A stretch of 48,249 bases of DNA from contig JABDJL010000041.1 of assembly GCA_013002505.1 (NCBI GenBank), forward strand, positions 1 through 48,249, read 5' to 3'. Positions 14,425 to 23,164 of the stretch are shown one piece after another (the stretch's first letter is position 1; each line of letters starts with the position of its first letter). Below the pieces are notes generated by a model. It was not told where the DNA came from and made no database searches. It saw nothing but the letters and a program-made list of their open reading frames with translations. A program made the translations under genes and the position numbers. The DNA comes from Lysobacterales bacterium. Lineage in GTDB: Bacteria; Pseudomonadota; Gammaproteobacteria; Xanthomonadales; SZUA-36.

Positions 14425-15921
14425 TCAACTGACCAGCCGCGGCGCTGAATCAACGCGACGCCTGGCTTTCTCCCGGTCGGAACGTGCAAATTGCAGGTTG
14501 TCCAGGTAATCCTGGCTGACACCGGTGACGTACTCGCCTGAAAAACACGAGGTATCGAACTCCTCGATGCTGGTGTTGCCTTCCCGACATGCCGCCACGA
14601 GGTCATCCAGTTCCTGGTAGATGAGCTTGTCGGCACCCAGTTTTTGCCGGATTTCCTCGACACTGCGTTCGCTGGCGATCAGTTCCGACGGCGCCGGCAT
14701 GTCAATACCATAAACATTCGGATACCGGACCGGGGGCGCAGCCGAGGCGAAATATACTTTACGCGCGCCGGCTTCGCGGGCCATCTGGATGATTTGTCTT
14801 GATGTCGTGCCGCGCACGATCGAGTCATCAACCAGCAACACGTTCTTTCCGCGAAACTCAAGTTCGATGGCATTCAGCTTGTGCCGGACGGAACGTTTAC
14901 GCTGCGCCTGGCCGGGCATGATAAAGGTCCGGCCGATATATCGATTCTTGATAAAGCCCTCGCGGTATTTGACCCCGAGGTCGAAAGCCAATGGCAGCGC
15001 AGCCGTGCGGCTGGTGTCCGGAATTGGAATGACGACGTCAATGTCCTGGTCTGGCCATTCCTCGAGTATACGTTTTGCCAGCGCCTCGCCCATGCGCAGC
15101 CGGGCCTTGTATACCGAAATGTTATCCATCATGGAATCGGGGCGCGAAAAGTACACGAATTCGAAAATGCAGGGTGAAGGCGGTCTTTGTGCGGAGCACA
15201 ACTGGCTGTGAAGGCGCCCTTGTAAATCAATCCAGACGGCCTCGCCCGGCCGCACATCGCGCTCCAGCTCAAATTCCAGCACATCCAGCGCAGCACTCTC
15301 TGAGGCCAGCGCCCACTCTGTTCCATTGGGACCGGTCCGCTTACCCAGCACCAGTGGGCGGATACCGTGGGGATCCCGGAAGCCCAACAACCCCTTGTTG
15401 ACGATCAGGGCGGTCACGGCGTACGCGCCATTGCAACGATCGTGGACGCCCCTGACCGCGCTAAAAATACTGTCAACAGACAATTCGTCTGCAGTGCCTG
15501 GTTGCAGTTCGTGGGCCAACACGTTTAGTAAAACTTCGGAATCAGATTCAGTGTTCAGGTGCCGCCGGTCACTGTCGAACAACTCCTTCATCAGCGGTTC
15601 GGTATTGACCAGGTTGCCATTGTGACCCAGTGCAATGCCATACGGGGAGTTGACGTAAAAAGGTTGCGCTTCTGTAGACTCATCGCTGCCGGCAGTCGGG
15701 TAGCGCACATGACCTATTCCGAATTCTCCCTGGAACCGGCCCAGGTCTGCTCCGGCAAAAACGTCGTTAACCAGGCCGTTGGACTTGTGCATGCCCAGAT
15801 GATGGCCATCGATGATGGCGATTCCGGCTGCATCCTGGCCCCGGTGCTGGAGCATGGTCAGCGCTTCAAGAATACGTGGTGCAACCGGCTCGCGGCCCGC
15901 TATTCCGATAATTCCGCACAT
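14425..15921 (-). CDS. purF: Amidophosphoribosyltransferase
   Basis: A 498-residue enzyme for the first committed step of purine synthesis: PRPP plus glutamine gives phosphoribosylamine. The N-terminus MCGIIGIAG exposes the catalytic Cys after Met removal (class II glutamine amidotransferase), with the conserved LQHRGQDAAGIA near residues 24-36. The C-terminal phosphoribosyltransferase domain carries the PRPP loop VLLVDDSIVRGTTS. Length is standard (E. coli ~505). It follows cvpA by 72 bp on the same strand, the classic cvpA-purF order. The next gene downstream is the wax ester synthase rather than the more usual metZ-type gene. Confidence 0.97.
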   Translation of the reverse strand: MCGIIGIAGREPVAPRILEALTMLQHRGQDAAGIAIIDGHHLGMHKSNGLVNDVFAGADLGRFQGEFGIGHVRYPTAGSDESTEAQPFYVNSPYGIALGHNGNLVNTEPLMKELFDSDRRHLNTESDSEVLLNVLAHELQPGTADELSVDSIFSAVRGVHDRCNGAYAVTALIVNKGLLGFRDPHGIRPLVLGKRTGPNGTEWALASESAALDVLEFELERDVRPGEAVWIDLQGRLHSQLCSAQRPPSPCIFEFVYFSRPDSMMDNISVYKARLRMGEALAKRILEEWPDQDIDVVIPIPDTSRTAALPLAFDLGVKYREGFIKNRYIGRTFIMPGQAQRKRSVRHKLNAIELEFRGKNVLLVDDSIVRGTTSRQIIQMAREAGARKVYFASAAPPVRYPNVYGIDMPAPSELIASERSVEEIRQKLGADKLIYQELDDLVAACREGNTSIEEFDTSCFSGEYVTGVSQDYLDNLQFARSDREKARRRVDSAPRLVS

Positions 15922-15993
15922 CTTGCCGCTACCTCAATGACCGGATCTTATGGGCGCGAATCTTACCATGCTGGCAAAATTCCAATCGGCGGT

Positions 15994-16515
15994 TCAGGCT
16001 TTTGTTTCAACAGCTTCAGCTTCCGGGTGGAAGTCGAGGTACTGGCTGATGGACTCGGGTAACAACTCCGCCGCGGTTTCCGCCAGAGGCAACATGGATT
16101 GCAATAGCCCGGATTCCTCCCACCAGGGATCATTCGGTAACGGTGTAAACCCGGCAACCATGATCAGCATCACGATCAGAATCAGGCCACGCGCGGTTCC
16201 GAACACGCCGCCGAGCAATCGATCCGTCCCGCTCAGACCGGTTTTCTCGACCAGTTTGCCGGCCAGGAATGTCAGTAGACCACCCACTGCCAGCACCGCC
16301 AGGAACACACCCGCAAACGCCAGCGCAGTGCGCGCTGAGGGCAAGGTCACATAACTGTCCAACATTTCCGCGAGGCCACCGGAAAATTGGTATGCCGCCA
16401 GGAACGCGGCGACCCATACGGCCAGTGAAAAAGCCTCTTTGATCAATCCGCGCAAGGCACCAACCAGAACAGAAATTCCGATAATCCCGAGTATGGCGTA
16501 ATCAACCCAGATCAT
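15994..16515 (-). CDS. cvpA: CvpA family membrane protein
   Basis: A 173-residue integral membrane protein with about four hydrophobic helices, at ~5-25, 28-45, 62-85 and 100-125. The start MIWVDYAILGIIGISVLVG and LRGLIKEAFSL are typical of CvpA. In E. coli CvpA is needed for colicin V production and bile resistance, and its molecular role is not settled. It starts 6 bp after the SPOR protein gene and precedes purF, a conserved order in gammaproteobacteria. Confidence 0.93.
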   Translation of the reverse strand: MIWVDYAILGIIGISVLVGALRGLIKEAFSLAVWVAAFLAAYQFSGGLAEMLDSYVTLPSARTALAFAGVFLAVLAVGGLLTFLAGKLVEKTGLSGTDRLLGGVFGTARGLILIVMLIMVAGFTPLPNDPWWEESGLLQSMLPLAETAAELLPESISQYLDFHPEAEAVETKA

Positions 16516-16521
16516 TCGTCA

Positions 16522-17412
16522 CTAATCCACGCTCATGACAATGCCATCGAGCCCAACCTGCTCCTTCAGTTTCTGTGCGCTTTCAAGCGCCGACTGACGT
16601 TCGATTTCCGGGCCGATTCGTACCTTGTAAAAGGTACCGCTACTATCTGTCTGGATCACGCTGTAGGCTGCAAACCCCTCTGCGCGCAATCGTGTGACCA
16701 GCGCTGTTGCATTGTCCTGACCTGCAAAACTCCCCGCCTGGACCACCCAGCGCACCAACGGGTCGGAAGGCTCGGTCACCGGAGCCGGTTCATCCGGCCG
16801 CAAATCGATGATCCGTGGCGAAACATCGGGTGTCCGTGTCCGGATTCTGCCGGAAGCTTCCTCGGCGTCCGCTGCCTTGTCAAAGGGCCCCACCCGCACA
16901 CGGTGCAGGGTCCCGACAGCGGATTCAACGGTATCCATCAGGACCGGCAAGCTGTCGGCGCGCAAACGTTCCGCCAGGGCATCGGCATTGGCTGTCGTAC
17001 TGAAACTGCCGACCTGCACGAGGTAACGGCCGGTCGAAGCGGGTTCAGGCCGTGCTTGCGGAATTGGCGCGATGACGGGCTCCGGGGCAGCCTGCTCCTC
17101 CGGCCCATCCGCTGTGGGGCTTTCCTGGGTGTTATTTACCAGCGCGGCAGATTCATCGTCCGGAGGCTGCTGGGAAGGTTCCTGAGCCGGTTCAACCGGC
17201 TGCTCCACGACAGACGGACGCTGCGGATCCTGGCCCGCGACCGGGAATCGCCTCGTTTCGAAGGACAGTTCCGAGGGTTTGGGCGGTACTTCGATGGATT
17301 GCGTCTCCTGGGGGCTATCCGGACGCCCTCCAAGCAGCATTGGCAGCACGATCACCGCCAGCGCAATGAGCACGCTCGCTCCGACCAGTCTTTGTTTTAA
17401 CGCTTTGTCCAT
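16522..17412 (-). CDS. SPOR-domain protein (DedD-like) with two SPOR repeats
   Basis: A 296-residue bitopic protein. Residues ~10-27 are a membrane anchor (GASVLIALAVIVLPMLLGG), then comes a Pro/Glu/Gln-rich linker. Two SPOR-type repeats follow: ~128-205 starting YLVQVGSFSTTANADAL and ~222-296 starting RWVVQAGSFAGQDNATAL. SPOR domains bind glycan strands stripped of stem peptides at the division septum. DedD of E. coli, at the equivalent folC-dedD-cvpA locus, has one SPOR domain, so the tandem pair here is a variation. It lies 33 bp after folC and 6 bp before cvpA and is probably cotranscribed with both. Confidence 0.88.
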   Translation of the reverse strand: MDKALKQRLVGASVLIALAVIVLPMLLGGRPDSPQETQSIEVPPKPSELSFETRRFPVAGQDPQRPSVVEQPVEPAQEPSQQPPDDESAALVNNTQESPTADGPEEQAAPEPVIAPIPQARPEPASTGRYLVQVGSFSTTANADALAERLRADSLPVLMDTVESAVGTLHRVRVGPFDKAADAEEASGRIRTRTPDVSPRIIDLRPDEPAPVTEPSDPLVRWVVQAGSFAGQDNATALVTRLRAEGFAAYSVIQTDSSGTFYKVRIGPEIERQSALESAQKLKEQVGLDGIVMSVD

Positions 17413-17445
17413 AACGGGCCGTACCTGCTGCTCAGCTTCAGTTTA

Positions 17446-18738
17446 TCAGGATATCGGGGCTTGGGAAGCAGCGAGTTCGCCTGGCTCGATGCCCAGATGA
17501 GCCATGGCCCGGGCTGCGGTTTCGAAGGATCCGAACACGATCACGGTGTCTGACGAGCCTGCATTGTCCAGCGCCGAATCGAGCGCAGCTCCAACAGTCC
17601 CGTGCGGCGCCGCCATGATGCCCGGCACGCTGTTGCGAAGGGTGTGAACCAGTTCCCTGCCTGAACGCCCCCGCGGGCCCGGGAGCCCTGCGCAATACCA
17701 GCGAAACACGCTTGCCGAAAGAATTCGCGCAATCTGTCCGGCGTCTTTGTCACGCAACATACCCAGCACGCAATGTACCCGCGGTCTCAAATGGGCCTGA
17801 ATATGCCCGGCGAGCACCTCGGCGGCCAGCGGATTGTGTCCGACATCAATCACGATTGCGGGATTGGCCGCCACGGTCGAAAGACGGCCCGGTAGCAAAA
17901 ATTTACCCAGCCCCGGAACCCAGTCACCGTTATGCAACAGGCCAGGAAAAACCGTTTCGATAGCGGCCAGCGAGGTGGCGAAATTATCCAGCTGGTGGTC
18001 TCCCGGCAATGGTGGCGGCGGAAAAGGCAACTCGCTGTTTCGCACCCGCAGGCGACGTGATCCCCCGCCATCGTGATGCGCGATTTCGTGGCCTAGCTGC
18101 AACCATTCCGCGCCAAGTTCCTTGGCCCTTGCAGCGAGCGATGCTGGCGGATTCCGGTCACCGCAAACAACCGGAATGCCGCCGCGCATGATGCCGGCTT
18201 TCTCGTAGCCGATCTGCTCAATGTTGTCACCAAGGTATTCCTGGTGGTCGAGGCCGATCGGCGTAATGACTGCACAATCGGGGTCAACCAGGTTAACGGC
18301 GTCCAGGCGCCCTCCGAGACCCACTTCGAGCACCGCACAGTCCAGCGTGGACCGGGCCATGAGCACAAAAGCCGCCAGCGTGGTGAACTCGAAGTAACTC
18401 AGTGAAACGCCGCTCAGGTGGGCCTCGACATGCTCAAACGCCTTCACCAGCTCTTTGGGGCTGACTTCCGCGCCATTAATCACGATTCGTTCCGTAAACG
18501 ACAGCAGGTGGGGCGAGGTATACCTGGCGCTGGTTTTTCCACAACTTCGCAACACGTGATCCAGGTACGCGACGGTGGAGCCTTTTCCGTTGGTTCCGGC
18601 AATGGTGAACACGCAGTCAGCGGGGCGGGGCATTCCAAGGTTTTCCCAAACCGCGCGGCAGCGGTCCAGGCCCAGGTCGATGGCGCTGTGGTGACGTTTC
18701 TCGAGCTTTGCCAGCCAGGCGTCAAGAGTATCCGGCAT
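17446..18738 (-). CDS. folC: Bifunctional dihydrofolate synthase / folylpolyglutamate synthase
   Basis: A 430-residue Mur-ligase-family enzyme that adds glutamate to dihydropteroate and to folates in the cytoplasm. The N-terminal region has the ATP loop TIAGTNGKGSTVAYLD (~45-60) and the Omega-loop region TSPHLLSFTERI. VGLGGRLDAVN (~140-150) and GLDHQEYLG follow. The C-terminal domain contains IDVGHNPLAAEVL. Length matches E. coli FolC (~422). It sits 18 bp after accD on the same strand, the standard accD-folC order. Confidence 0.96.
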   Translation of the reverse strand: MPDTLDAWLAKLEKRHHSAIDLGLDRCRAVWENLGMPRPADCVFTIAGTNGKGSTVAYLDHVLRSCGKTSARYTSPHLLSFTERIVINGAEVSPKELVKAFEHVEAHLSGVSLSYFEFTTLAAFVLMARSTLDCAVLEVGLGGRLDAVNLVDPDCAVITPIGLDHQEYLGDNIEQIGYEKAGIMRGGIPVVCGDRNPPASLAARAKELGAEWLQLGHEIAHHDGGGSRRLRVRNSELPFPPPPLPGDHQLDNFATSLAAIETVFPGLLHNGDWVPGLGKFLLPGRLSTVAANPAIVIDVGHNPLAAEVLAGHIQAHLRPRVHCVLGMLRDKDAGQIARILSASVFRWYCAGLPGPRGRSGRELVHTLRNSVPGIMAAPHGTVGAALDSALDNAGSSDTVIVFGSFETAARAMAHLGIEPGELAASQAPIS

Positions 18739-18756
18739 GAAGCCAGCCTGCGTAAA

Positions 18757-19647
18757 TCAGTTTTCGAGTAATTCGCCGCTGACGACCCGGGGTTGGTTTC
18801 CGGAGCTCAGCAGTCCCAGCAGGGCTGAAATTTCATCACGCAAGGCCCTGCGATCAACAATCATGTCGACAGCGCCTTTCTGGAGCAGGAACTCGCTGCG
18901 CTGAAACCCTTCGGGCAATTTTTCGCGAACGGTCTGTTCAATGACCCGCGGCCCGGCAAACCCGATCAGGGCGGCGGGTTCGGCGATATTGATGTCGCCA
19001 AGCATGCCGAGACTGGCAGACACACCGCCAGTGGTCGGGTGAGTCAACACGGAAATATAGGGGATGCCTTCTTCGGCCACGCGCGCGAGAATGGCGCTGG
19101 TCTTGGCCATTTGCATCAACGACAACAACCCTTCCTGCATGCGCGCACCACCGGTGGCGGAAAAACAGACCAATGGCGCCCTGAGCCTGATACTTTCCTG
19201 GGCCGCACGGGTGAACTTCTCTCCAACCACCGAACCCATCGAGCCACCCAAGAATTTAAACTCGAAGGCGCATGCCACCAAATCCTGGCCTTTGAGTTTG
19301 CCGACCATGGCGATCAGCGCGTCGCGTTCGCCTGTTTTCTTCTGGGCTGCATTGATACGGTCCCTATATTTTTGGCTGTCCTTGAACTTGAGCGGGTCTA
19401 CAGGCTCCAGTTCTGCCGCGATCTCGCGCCGTTCACCCGGGTCGAAAAACTGGTCCAGCCGGGCGCGCGCCGTAACCGGCATATGGTGATTACACTTGGG
19501 ACAGACCTGGAGGTTCCGTTCCAGCTCAGGACGGTACAAAACCGCGTCACAGGACTTGCACTTGGTCCACAGGCCTTCGGGCACATTGCGCTTGCTGCCA
19601 CCCTCGGTCCGAATGCGTGACGGCATCAGTTTTTGAAACCAACTCAT
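18757..19647 (-). CDS. accD: Acetyl-CoA carboxylase carboxyltransferase subunit beta
   Basis: A 296-residue subunit of acetyl-CoA carboxylase that, with AccA, moves CO2 from biotin to acetyl-CoA to make malonyl-CoA for fatty acid synthesis. It has the four-cysteine zinc ribbon (Cys 30, 33, 49, 52; CKSCDAVLY and CPKC) and the crotonase-type carboxyltransferase core ([32 protein letters not shown]). It lies between trpA (33 bp upstream) and folC (18 bp downstream), as in Pseudomonas-like genomes. Confidence 0.97.
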   Translation of the reverse strand: MSWFQKLMPSRIRTEGGSKRNVPEGLWTKCKSCDAVLYRPELERNLQVCPKCNHHMPVTARARLDQFFDPGERREIAAELEPVDPLKFKDSQKYRDRINAAQKKTGERDALIAMVGKLKGQDLVACAFEFKFLGGSMGSVVGEKFTRAAQESIRLRAPLVCFSATGGARMQEGLLSLMQMAKTSAILARVAEEGIPYISVLTHPTTGGVSASLGMLGDINIAEPAALIGFAGPRVIEQTVREKLPEGFQRSEFLLQKGAVDMIVDRRALRDEISALLGLLSSGNQPRVVSGELLEN

Positions 19648-19680
19648 GCCTTATTGTAACCGTAAACAGGGCCTGCAAGC

Positions 19681-20487
19681 TCAGCGAACGCCCTGATCCA
19701 GCGCGCTGCGAATCGCCGCAAGGAACTCCAGGGCCGCGTCCAGGACTTGTTGATCAGTTCCTGCAGAGGCGAGACGATCCACCAGTGCGCTCCCGATCAC
19801 TACGCCATCGGCATATTCTGCGACGGCCCTTGCCGAACGGCTGTCCTTAATCCCAAAACCGACGACGACCGGCACGCTGGTAAGTTTTTTCAGCGCAGCG
19901 ATCGGCCTGGCTAGTGCCTTGGTGTCAAGACTGCCGGCGCCGGTCGTGCCCTTGAATGAAACATAATAGACAAACCCTTTCGCATGACGCGTGATCATGC
20001 GGCAGCGAGTTTCGCTGGTGGTCGGTGCGACAAGGCGGATGATGTCGATATCGCGTGCAGATAAGGAATCCTGCAACTCGGTCATCTCTTCCGGGGGGCA
20101 ATCAACCATCAGCAGGCCGTCTACTCCCGAGGCGTGCGCCGCCTGTGAGAATCGCGACACGCCAAAACGTTCAATCGGGTTCATGTATCCCATGAGCACA
20201 ATCGGGGTGACGGCATCATTGTCGCGGAACTGCCGGACCCACGACAAGACCTGTTCCAGGTCAACGCCTCGCTCAATTGCGCGTTCGCTTGATGCCTGGA
20301 TAACCGGACCATCGGCCATCGGGTCGGAAAACGGAATGCCCAGTTCAATCAGGTCGGCGCCTCCTTCGACCAGCCGGTGCATCACCGCAACGGTCAGGGC
20401 GGGCAATGGGTCGCCGGCGGTGACAAAAGGAATTAAAACTGTTTTGCCGGACTTGCGAGCGTTTTCGAAGCAGGCATCGATACGCAT
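19681..20487 (-). CDS. trpA: Tryptophan synthase alpha chain
   Basis: A 268-residue TIM-barrel subunit that cleaves indole-3-glycerol phosphate to indole, which tunnels to TrpB. Key segments are PFVTAGDP (~20-27), LIELGIPFSDPMADGPVIQ with catalytic Glu ~47 and Asp ~58, and the phosphate-binding VGFGIKDSRSA near ~210. The ATG at 20487 gives the normal family length; an upstream GTG at 20493 overlaps the trpB stop and is possible. It is tightly coupled to trpB. Confidence 0.96.
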   Translation of the reverse strand: MRIDACFENARKSGKTVLIPFVTAGDPLPALTVAVMHRLVEGGADLIELGIPFSDPMADGPVIQASSERAIERGVDLEQVLSWVRQFRDNDAVTPIVLMGYMNPIERFGVSRFSQAAHASGVDGLLMVDCPPEEMTELQDSLSARDIDIIRLVAPTTSETRCRMITRHAKGFVYYVSFKGTTGAGSLDTKALARPIAALKKLTSVPVVVGFGIKDSRSARAVAEYADGVVIGSALVDRLASAGTDQQVLDAALEFLAAIRSALDQGVR

Positions 20488-20489
20488 GC

Positions 20490-21683
20490 TCACAGTGACA
20501 GGCCCTCCAGGGCGGCCAATGTCTGGACATCCTTGTCGCCACGGCCGGACAGGTTAACCAGCAATGTCTGGTCGGCACGCATGGCCGAGGCCATTTTCAT
20601 GGCCTGCGCCACGGCATGGCTGCTTTCCAGCGCCGGTAGTATGCCTTCGAGGCGGGTCAGCAAGTGGCACGCCTCAAGGGCTTCATCATCAGTAATACTG
20701 ACGTACTGTGCCCTGCCCTGTTCCTTTAACCAGGCATGCTCCGGTCCGACGCCGGGATAATCCAGGCCCGCTGAAACAGAGTGTGTGTGCTGAATCTGCC
20801 CGCCATCGTCATCGATCAGGTAAGAACGGGCGCCATGCAGCACGCCCGGCCGGCCGGCACACAGTGACGCGGCGTGAGCACCCGTTTCCAGGCCACGGCC
20901 TGCAGCCTCGCCACCGATCATGCGTACATCCCTGTCTTCGATGAAAGGATGAAACAGGCCTATCGCGTTCGAACCGCCACCAACGCAGGCAACCAGCGCG
21001 TCAGGCAATCCTTCCCATTCCTCGCTCATTTGCCGCCGCGCTTCGCGGCCAACGACGGCGTTGAAGTCACGCACCATCATCGGATATGGATGCGGCCCGG
21101 CAACCGTTCCAATGACATAGAACGTATCGTCAATATTGGTTACCCAATCCCGCATGGCTTCATTCAGGGCATCTTTCAATGTGCTGGAACCCGAGGTCAC
21201 CGAGCGTACTTCTGCGCCCAGCAGTTTCATTCTGAACACATTGATAGACTGGCGCTGAATGTCTGTCTCGCCCATGTAAACCACGCATTGCTGGGCAAAA
21301 CGGGCGGCCACCGTGGCCGTCGCGACACCATGCTGGCCAGCCCCGGTCTCGGCAATAACGCGGTGTTTGCCCATGTGCCTCGCCAGCAGTCCCTGGCCAA
21401 CCGTATTGTTGATCTTGTGCGCACCGGTGTGATTCAGATCTTCCCTTTTCAGAAGTATCCGGGCGCCGCCGCAATGGCTGCTCAGCCGTTCTGCGTGGTA
21501 AATCGGCGAAGGGCGCCCGACAAACAGCGCCAGGTCCCGGTCCAGAAGTTGCATGAAATCGTCGTCACCACGCCAGCGCTGATATGCCTCGGTCAGTTCC
21601 TCCAGCGCAGGCATCAGTGTTTCGGATACAAACCTGCCGCCAAAACTGCCGAAATGACCGTCGAGGTCGGGTAATCCTGTCAT
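20490..21683 (-). CDS. trpB: Tryptophan synthase beta chain
   Basis: A 397-residue PLP enzyme that joins indole and serine to make tryptophan. The PLP lysine lies in [13 protein letters not shown] (~82-94). [14 protein letters not shown] and the phosphate loop [12 protein letters not shown] are intact, as is the C-terminal [10 protein letters not shown]. Length is standard. It follows trpF by 3 bp and meets trpA with a near-overlap, forming trpF-trpB-trpA. No leader peptide or attenuator is visible, as expected when trpF is expressed behind truA. Confidence 0.97.
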   Translation of the reverse strand: MTGLPDLDGHFGSFGGRFVSETLMPALEELTEAYQRWRGDDDFMQLLDRDLALFVGRPSPIYHAERLSSHCGGARILLKREDLNHTGAHKINNTVGQGLLARHMGKHRVIAETGAGQHGVATATVAARFAQQCVVYMGETDIQRQSINVFRMKLLGAEVRSVTSGSSTLKDALNEAMRDWVTNIDDTFYVIGTVAGPHPYPMMVRDFNAVVGREARRQMSEEWEGLPDALVACVGGGSNAIGLFHPFIEDRDVRMIGGEAAGRGLETGAHAASLCAGRPGVLHGARSYLIDDDGGQIQHTHSVSAGLDYPGVGPEHAWLKEQGRAQYVSITDDEALEACHLLTRLEGILPALESSHAVAQAMKMASAMRADQTLLVNLSGRGDKDVQTLAALEGLSL

Positions 21684-21686
21684 GAA

Positions 21687-22322
21687 TTATTCCTGATTAT
21701 GGAGTGTATCTGCCGCTTTAGCGGCATTGATGAAAGACTCGATCAGCCCATGATCCTTGATTCCCGGCCTACGCTCAACACCGCTGGAGACATCCACTGC
21801 CCAGGGCCTGACCTGCCTGATGGCCTGGCCAACATTTTTCGCGTCCAGCCCACCAGCAAGCCAGATTTTCTGGCTGCTGCGCGGCACGGCTGACCAGTCG
21901 AAAACCTTACCGCTACCGCCAGCACCGCCCGCACCGTGGCTGTCCAGCAACAAGCCGGAGGCATCCGGAAAATCTGAAAATCGCCGCGTCGACTCGCCAG
22001 GCTCAGCCATCGGAATGGCTTTGGTAAAGGGCATATCGAATTGCCTGCAAAAATCATTGCTTTCACGGCCGTGAAACTGCAAAAGGTCAAGCGGCGCCAG
22101 CGAAATCACGTTGCGAACAAATTCCGCAGGCTGATCCATGAAGAGCGCGACCTTGCCGACCCTTTCCGGCACGTCTTGCAGCAGAAAAAACGCGGCCTCC
22201 ATGTCAACTTGCCGTGGACTGTTGGCAAACACCAGGCCGATGAAGTCGGCCCCGCAGGACACCGCCCGGATGACATCCTGCTGGCGAGTCAGGCCACAAA
22301 TTTTTACCTTGATCCGTTCCAT
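21687..22322 (-). CDS. trpF: Phosphoribosylanthranilate isomerase
   Basis: A 211-residue TIM-barrel enzyme of tryptophan synthesis. The start MERIKVKICGLTRQQDV carries the family signature KICGLT, with the catalytic Cys in it. GADFIGLVFANSPRQV and LLQFHGRES follow, and the phosphate-binding LAGGLDAKNV and DVSSGVERRPGIKDH with its catalytic Asp are near the C-terminus. The frame is open 27 codons further up inside truA, but 22322 fits the family start and lies one base after the truA stop. Confidence 0.95.
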   Translation of the reverse strand: MERIKVKICGLTRQQDVIRAVSCGADFIGLVFANSPRQVDMEAAFFLLQDVPERVGKVALFMDQPAEFVRNVISLAPLDLLQFHGRESNDFCRQFDMPFTKAIPMAEPGESTRRFSDFPDASGLLLDSHGAGGAGGSGKVFDWSAVPRSSQKIWLAGGLDAKNVGQAIRQVRPWAVDVSSGVERRPGIKDHGLIESFINAAKAADTLHNQE

Positions 22323-22323
22323 T

Positions 22324-23100
22324 TCAGGGTGCCGGAAACGCCTCGACTTCTGGAATGCCAAATTCGGCCGGATAGCGTACGCCAACGAAATATAAACCGT
22401 CACTGCTGGCGGTCACGCCCGCCTGCTTTCGGTCCCTGCTTTCCAATACCCGCCTCATCCAGTTACCCGGTTTTTCCCTGTTTCCGACAAGCAGCAAGGT
22501 GCCGACAATATTTCGAACCATGTGGTACAAAAATCCATTGGCCGAAATATCGATATGTACGAGATCACCCTGCCTGGATACCTTTACTCGCGTGATCTCG
22601 CGAACCGCATGACGTGCCTGGCAACCGGAAGAGCGAAACGCACTGAAATCATGCTCACCCTCGAGACAAGCCGCGGCACCGTGCATCGCCTCTGCATCCA
22701 GCGGTTTTCGACACCAGGCCAATCGCGTGGTATCCAGCGCCGGCCTGACCCATCGGTTCAGAATCGAATAACGATAGGACCGTTCTACTGCTGAAAATCG
22801 TGCGTGGAAATCATCGCTGACCTTTCGCGCCCAGAGCAGGCAAATGGATTCGGGTAGATGCGTGTTGACACCGAGCACCCATTGTCTTGATTCACGCGCG
22901 GCGCCGGAATCGAAGTGAGCGACCTGGCAGTGCGCATGAACACCGGTGTCGGTTCTCCCGGCACCGAGCACCTTGACCTGCTGGTCGGCGACCCGGGCAA
23001 TGGCCCGTTCCAGTTCGGCCTGCACGCTGGGGCCATTGGACTGCTCCTGCCAGCCGCAGAACGAACTGCCGTTGTATTCGATTCCAATGGCATATCGCAT
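22324..23100 (-). CDS. truA: tRNA pseudouridine(38-40) synthase
   Basis: A 258-residue enzyme that makes pseudouridine at positions 38-40 of the tRNA anticodon arm. The N-terminus RYAIGIEYNGSSFCGWQ is typical. The catalytic Asp is ~51 in GAGRTDTGVHA, and FLYHMVRNIVGTLL marks the C-terminal part. Length is close to E. coli TruA (270). It is immediately upstream of trpF and downstream of fimV, the conserved order. Confidence 0.96.
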   Translation of the reverse strand: MRYAIGIEYNGSSFCGWQEQSNGPSVQAELERAIARVADQQVKVLGAGRTDTGVHAHCQVAHFDSGAARESRQWVLGVNTHLPESICLLWARKVSDDFHARFSAVERSYRYSILNRWVRPALDTTRLAWCRKPLDAEAMHGAAACLEGEHDFSAFRSSGCQARHAVREITRVKVSRQGDLVHIDISANGFLYHMVRNIVGTLLLVGNREKPGNWMRRVLESRDRKQAGVTASSDGLYFVGVRYPAEFGIPEVEAFPAP

Positions 23101-23164
23101 GATTTCGGGTCATTCCTGGGAAACGGCGCGAAGGTGGACTGTAAGCGCCTGGATGTTGAATGCC

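Noticed and set aside
20874-21674. 266-codon frame antisense to trpB
   Set aside because: trpB is certain on the minus strand; the plus frame is His/Arg-rich without any domain.
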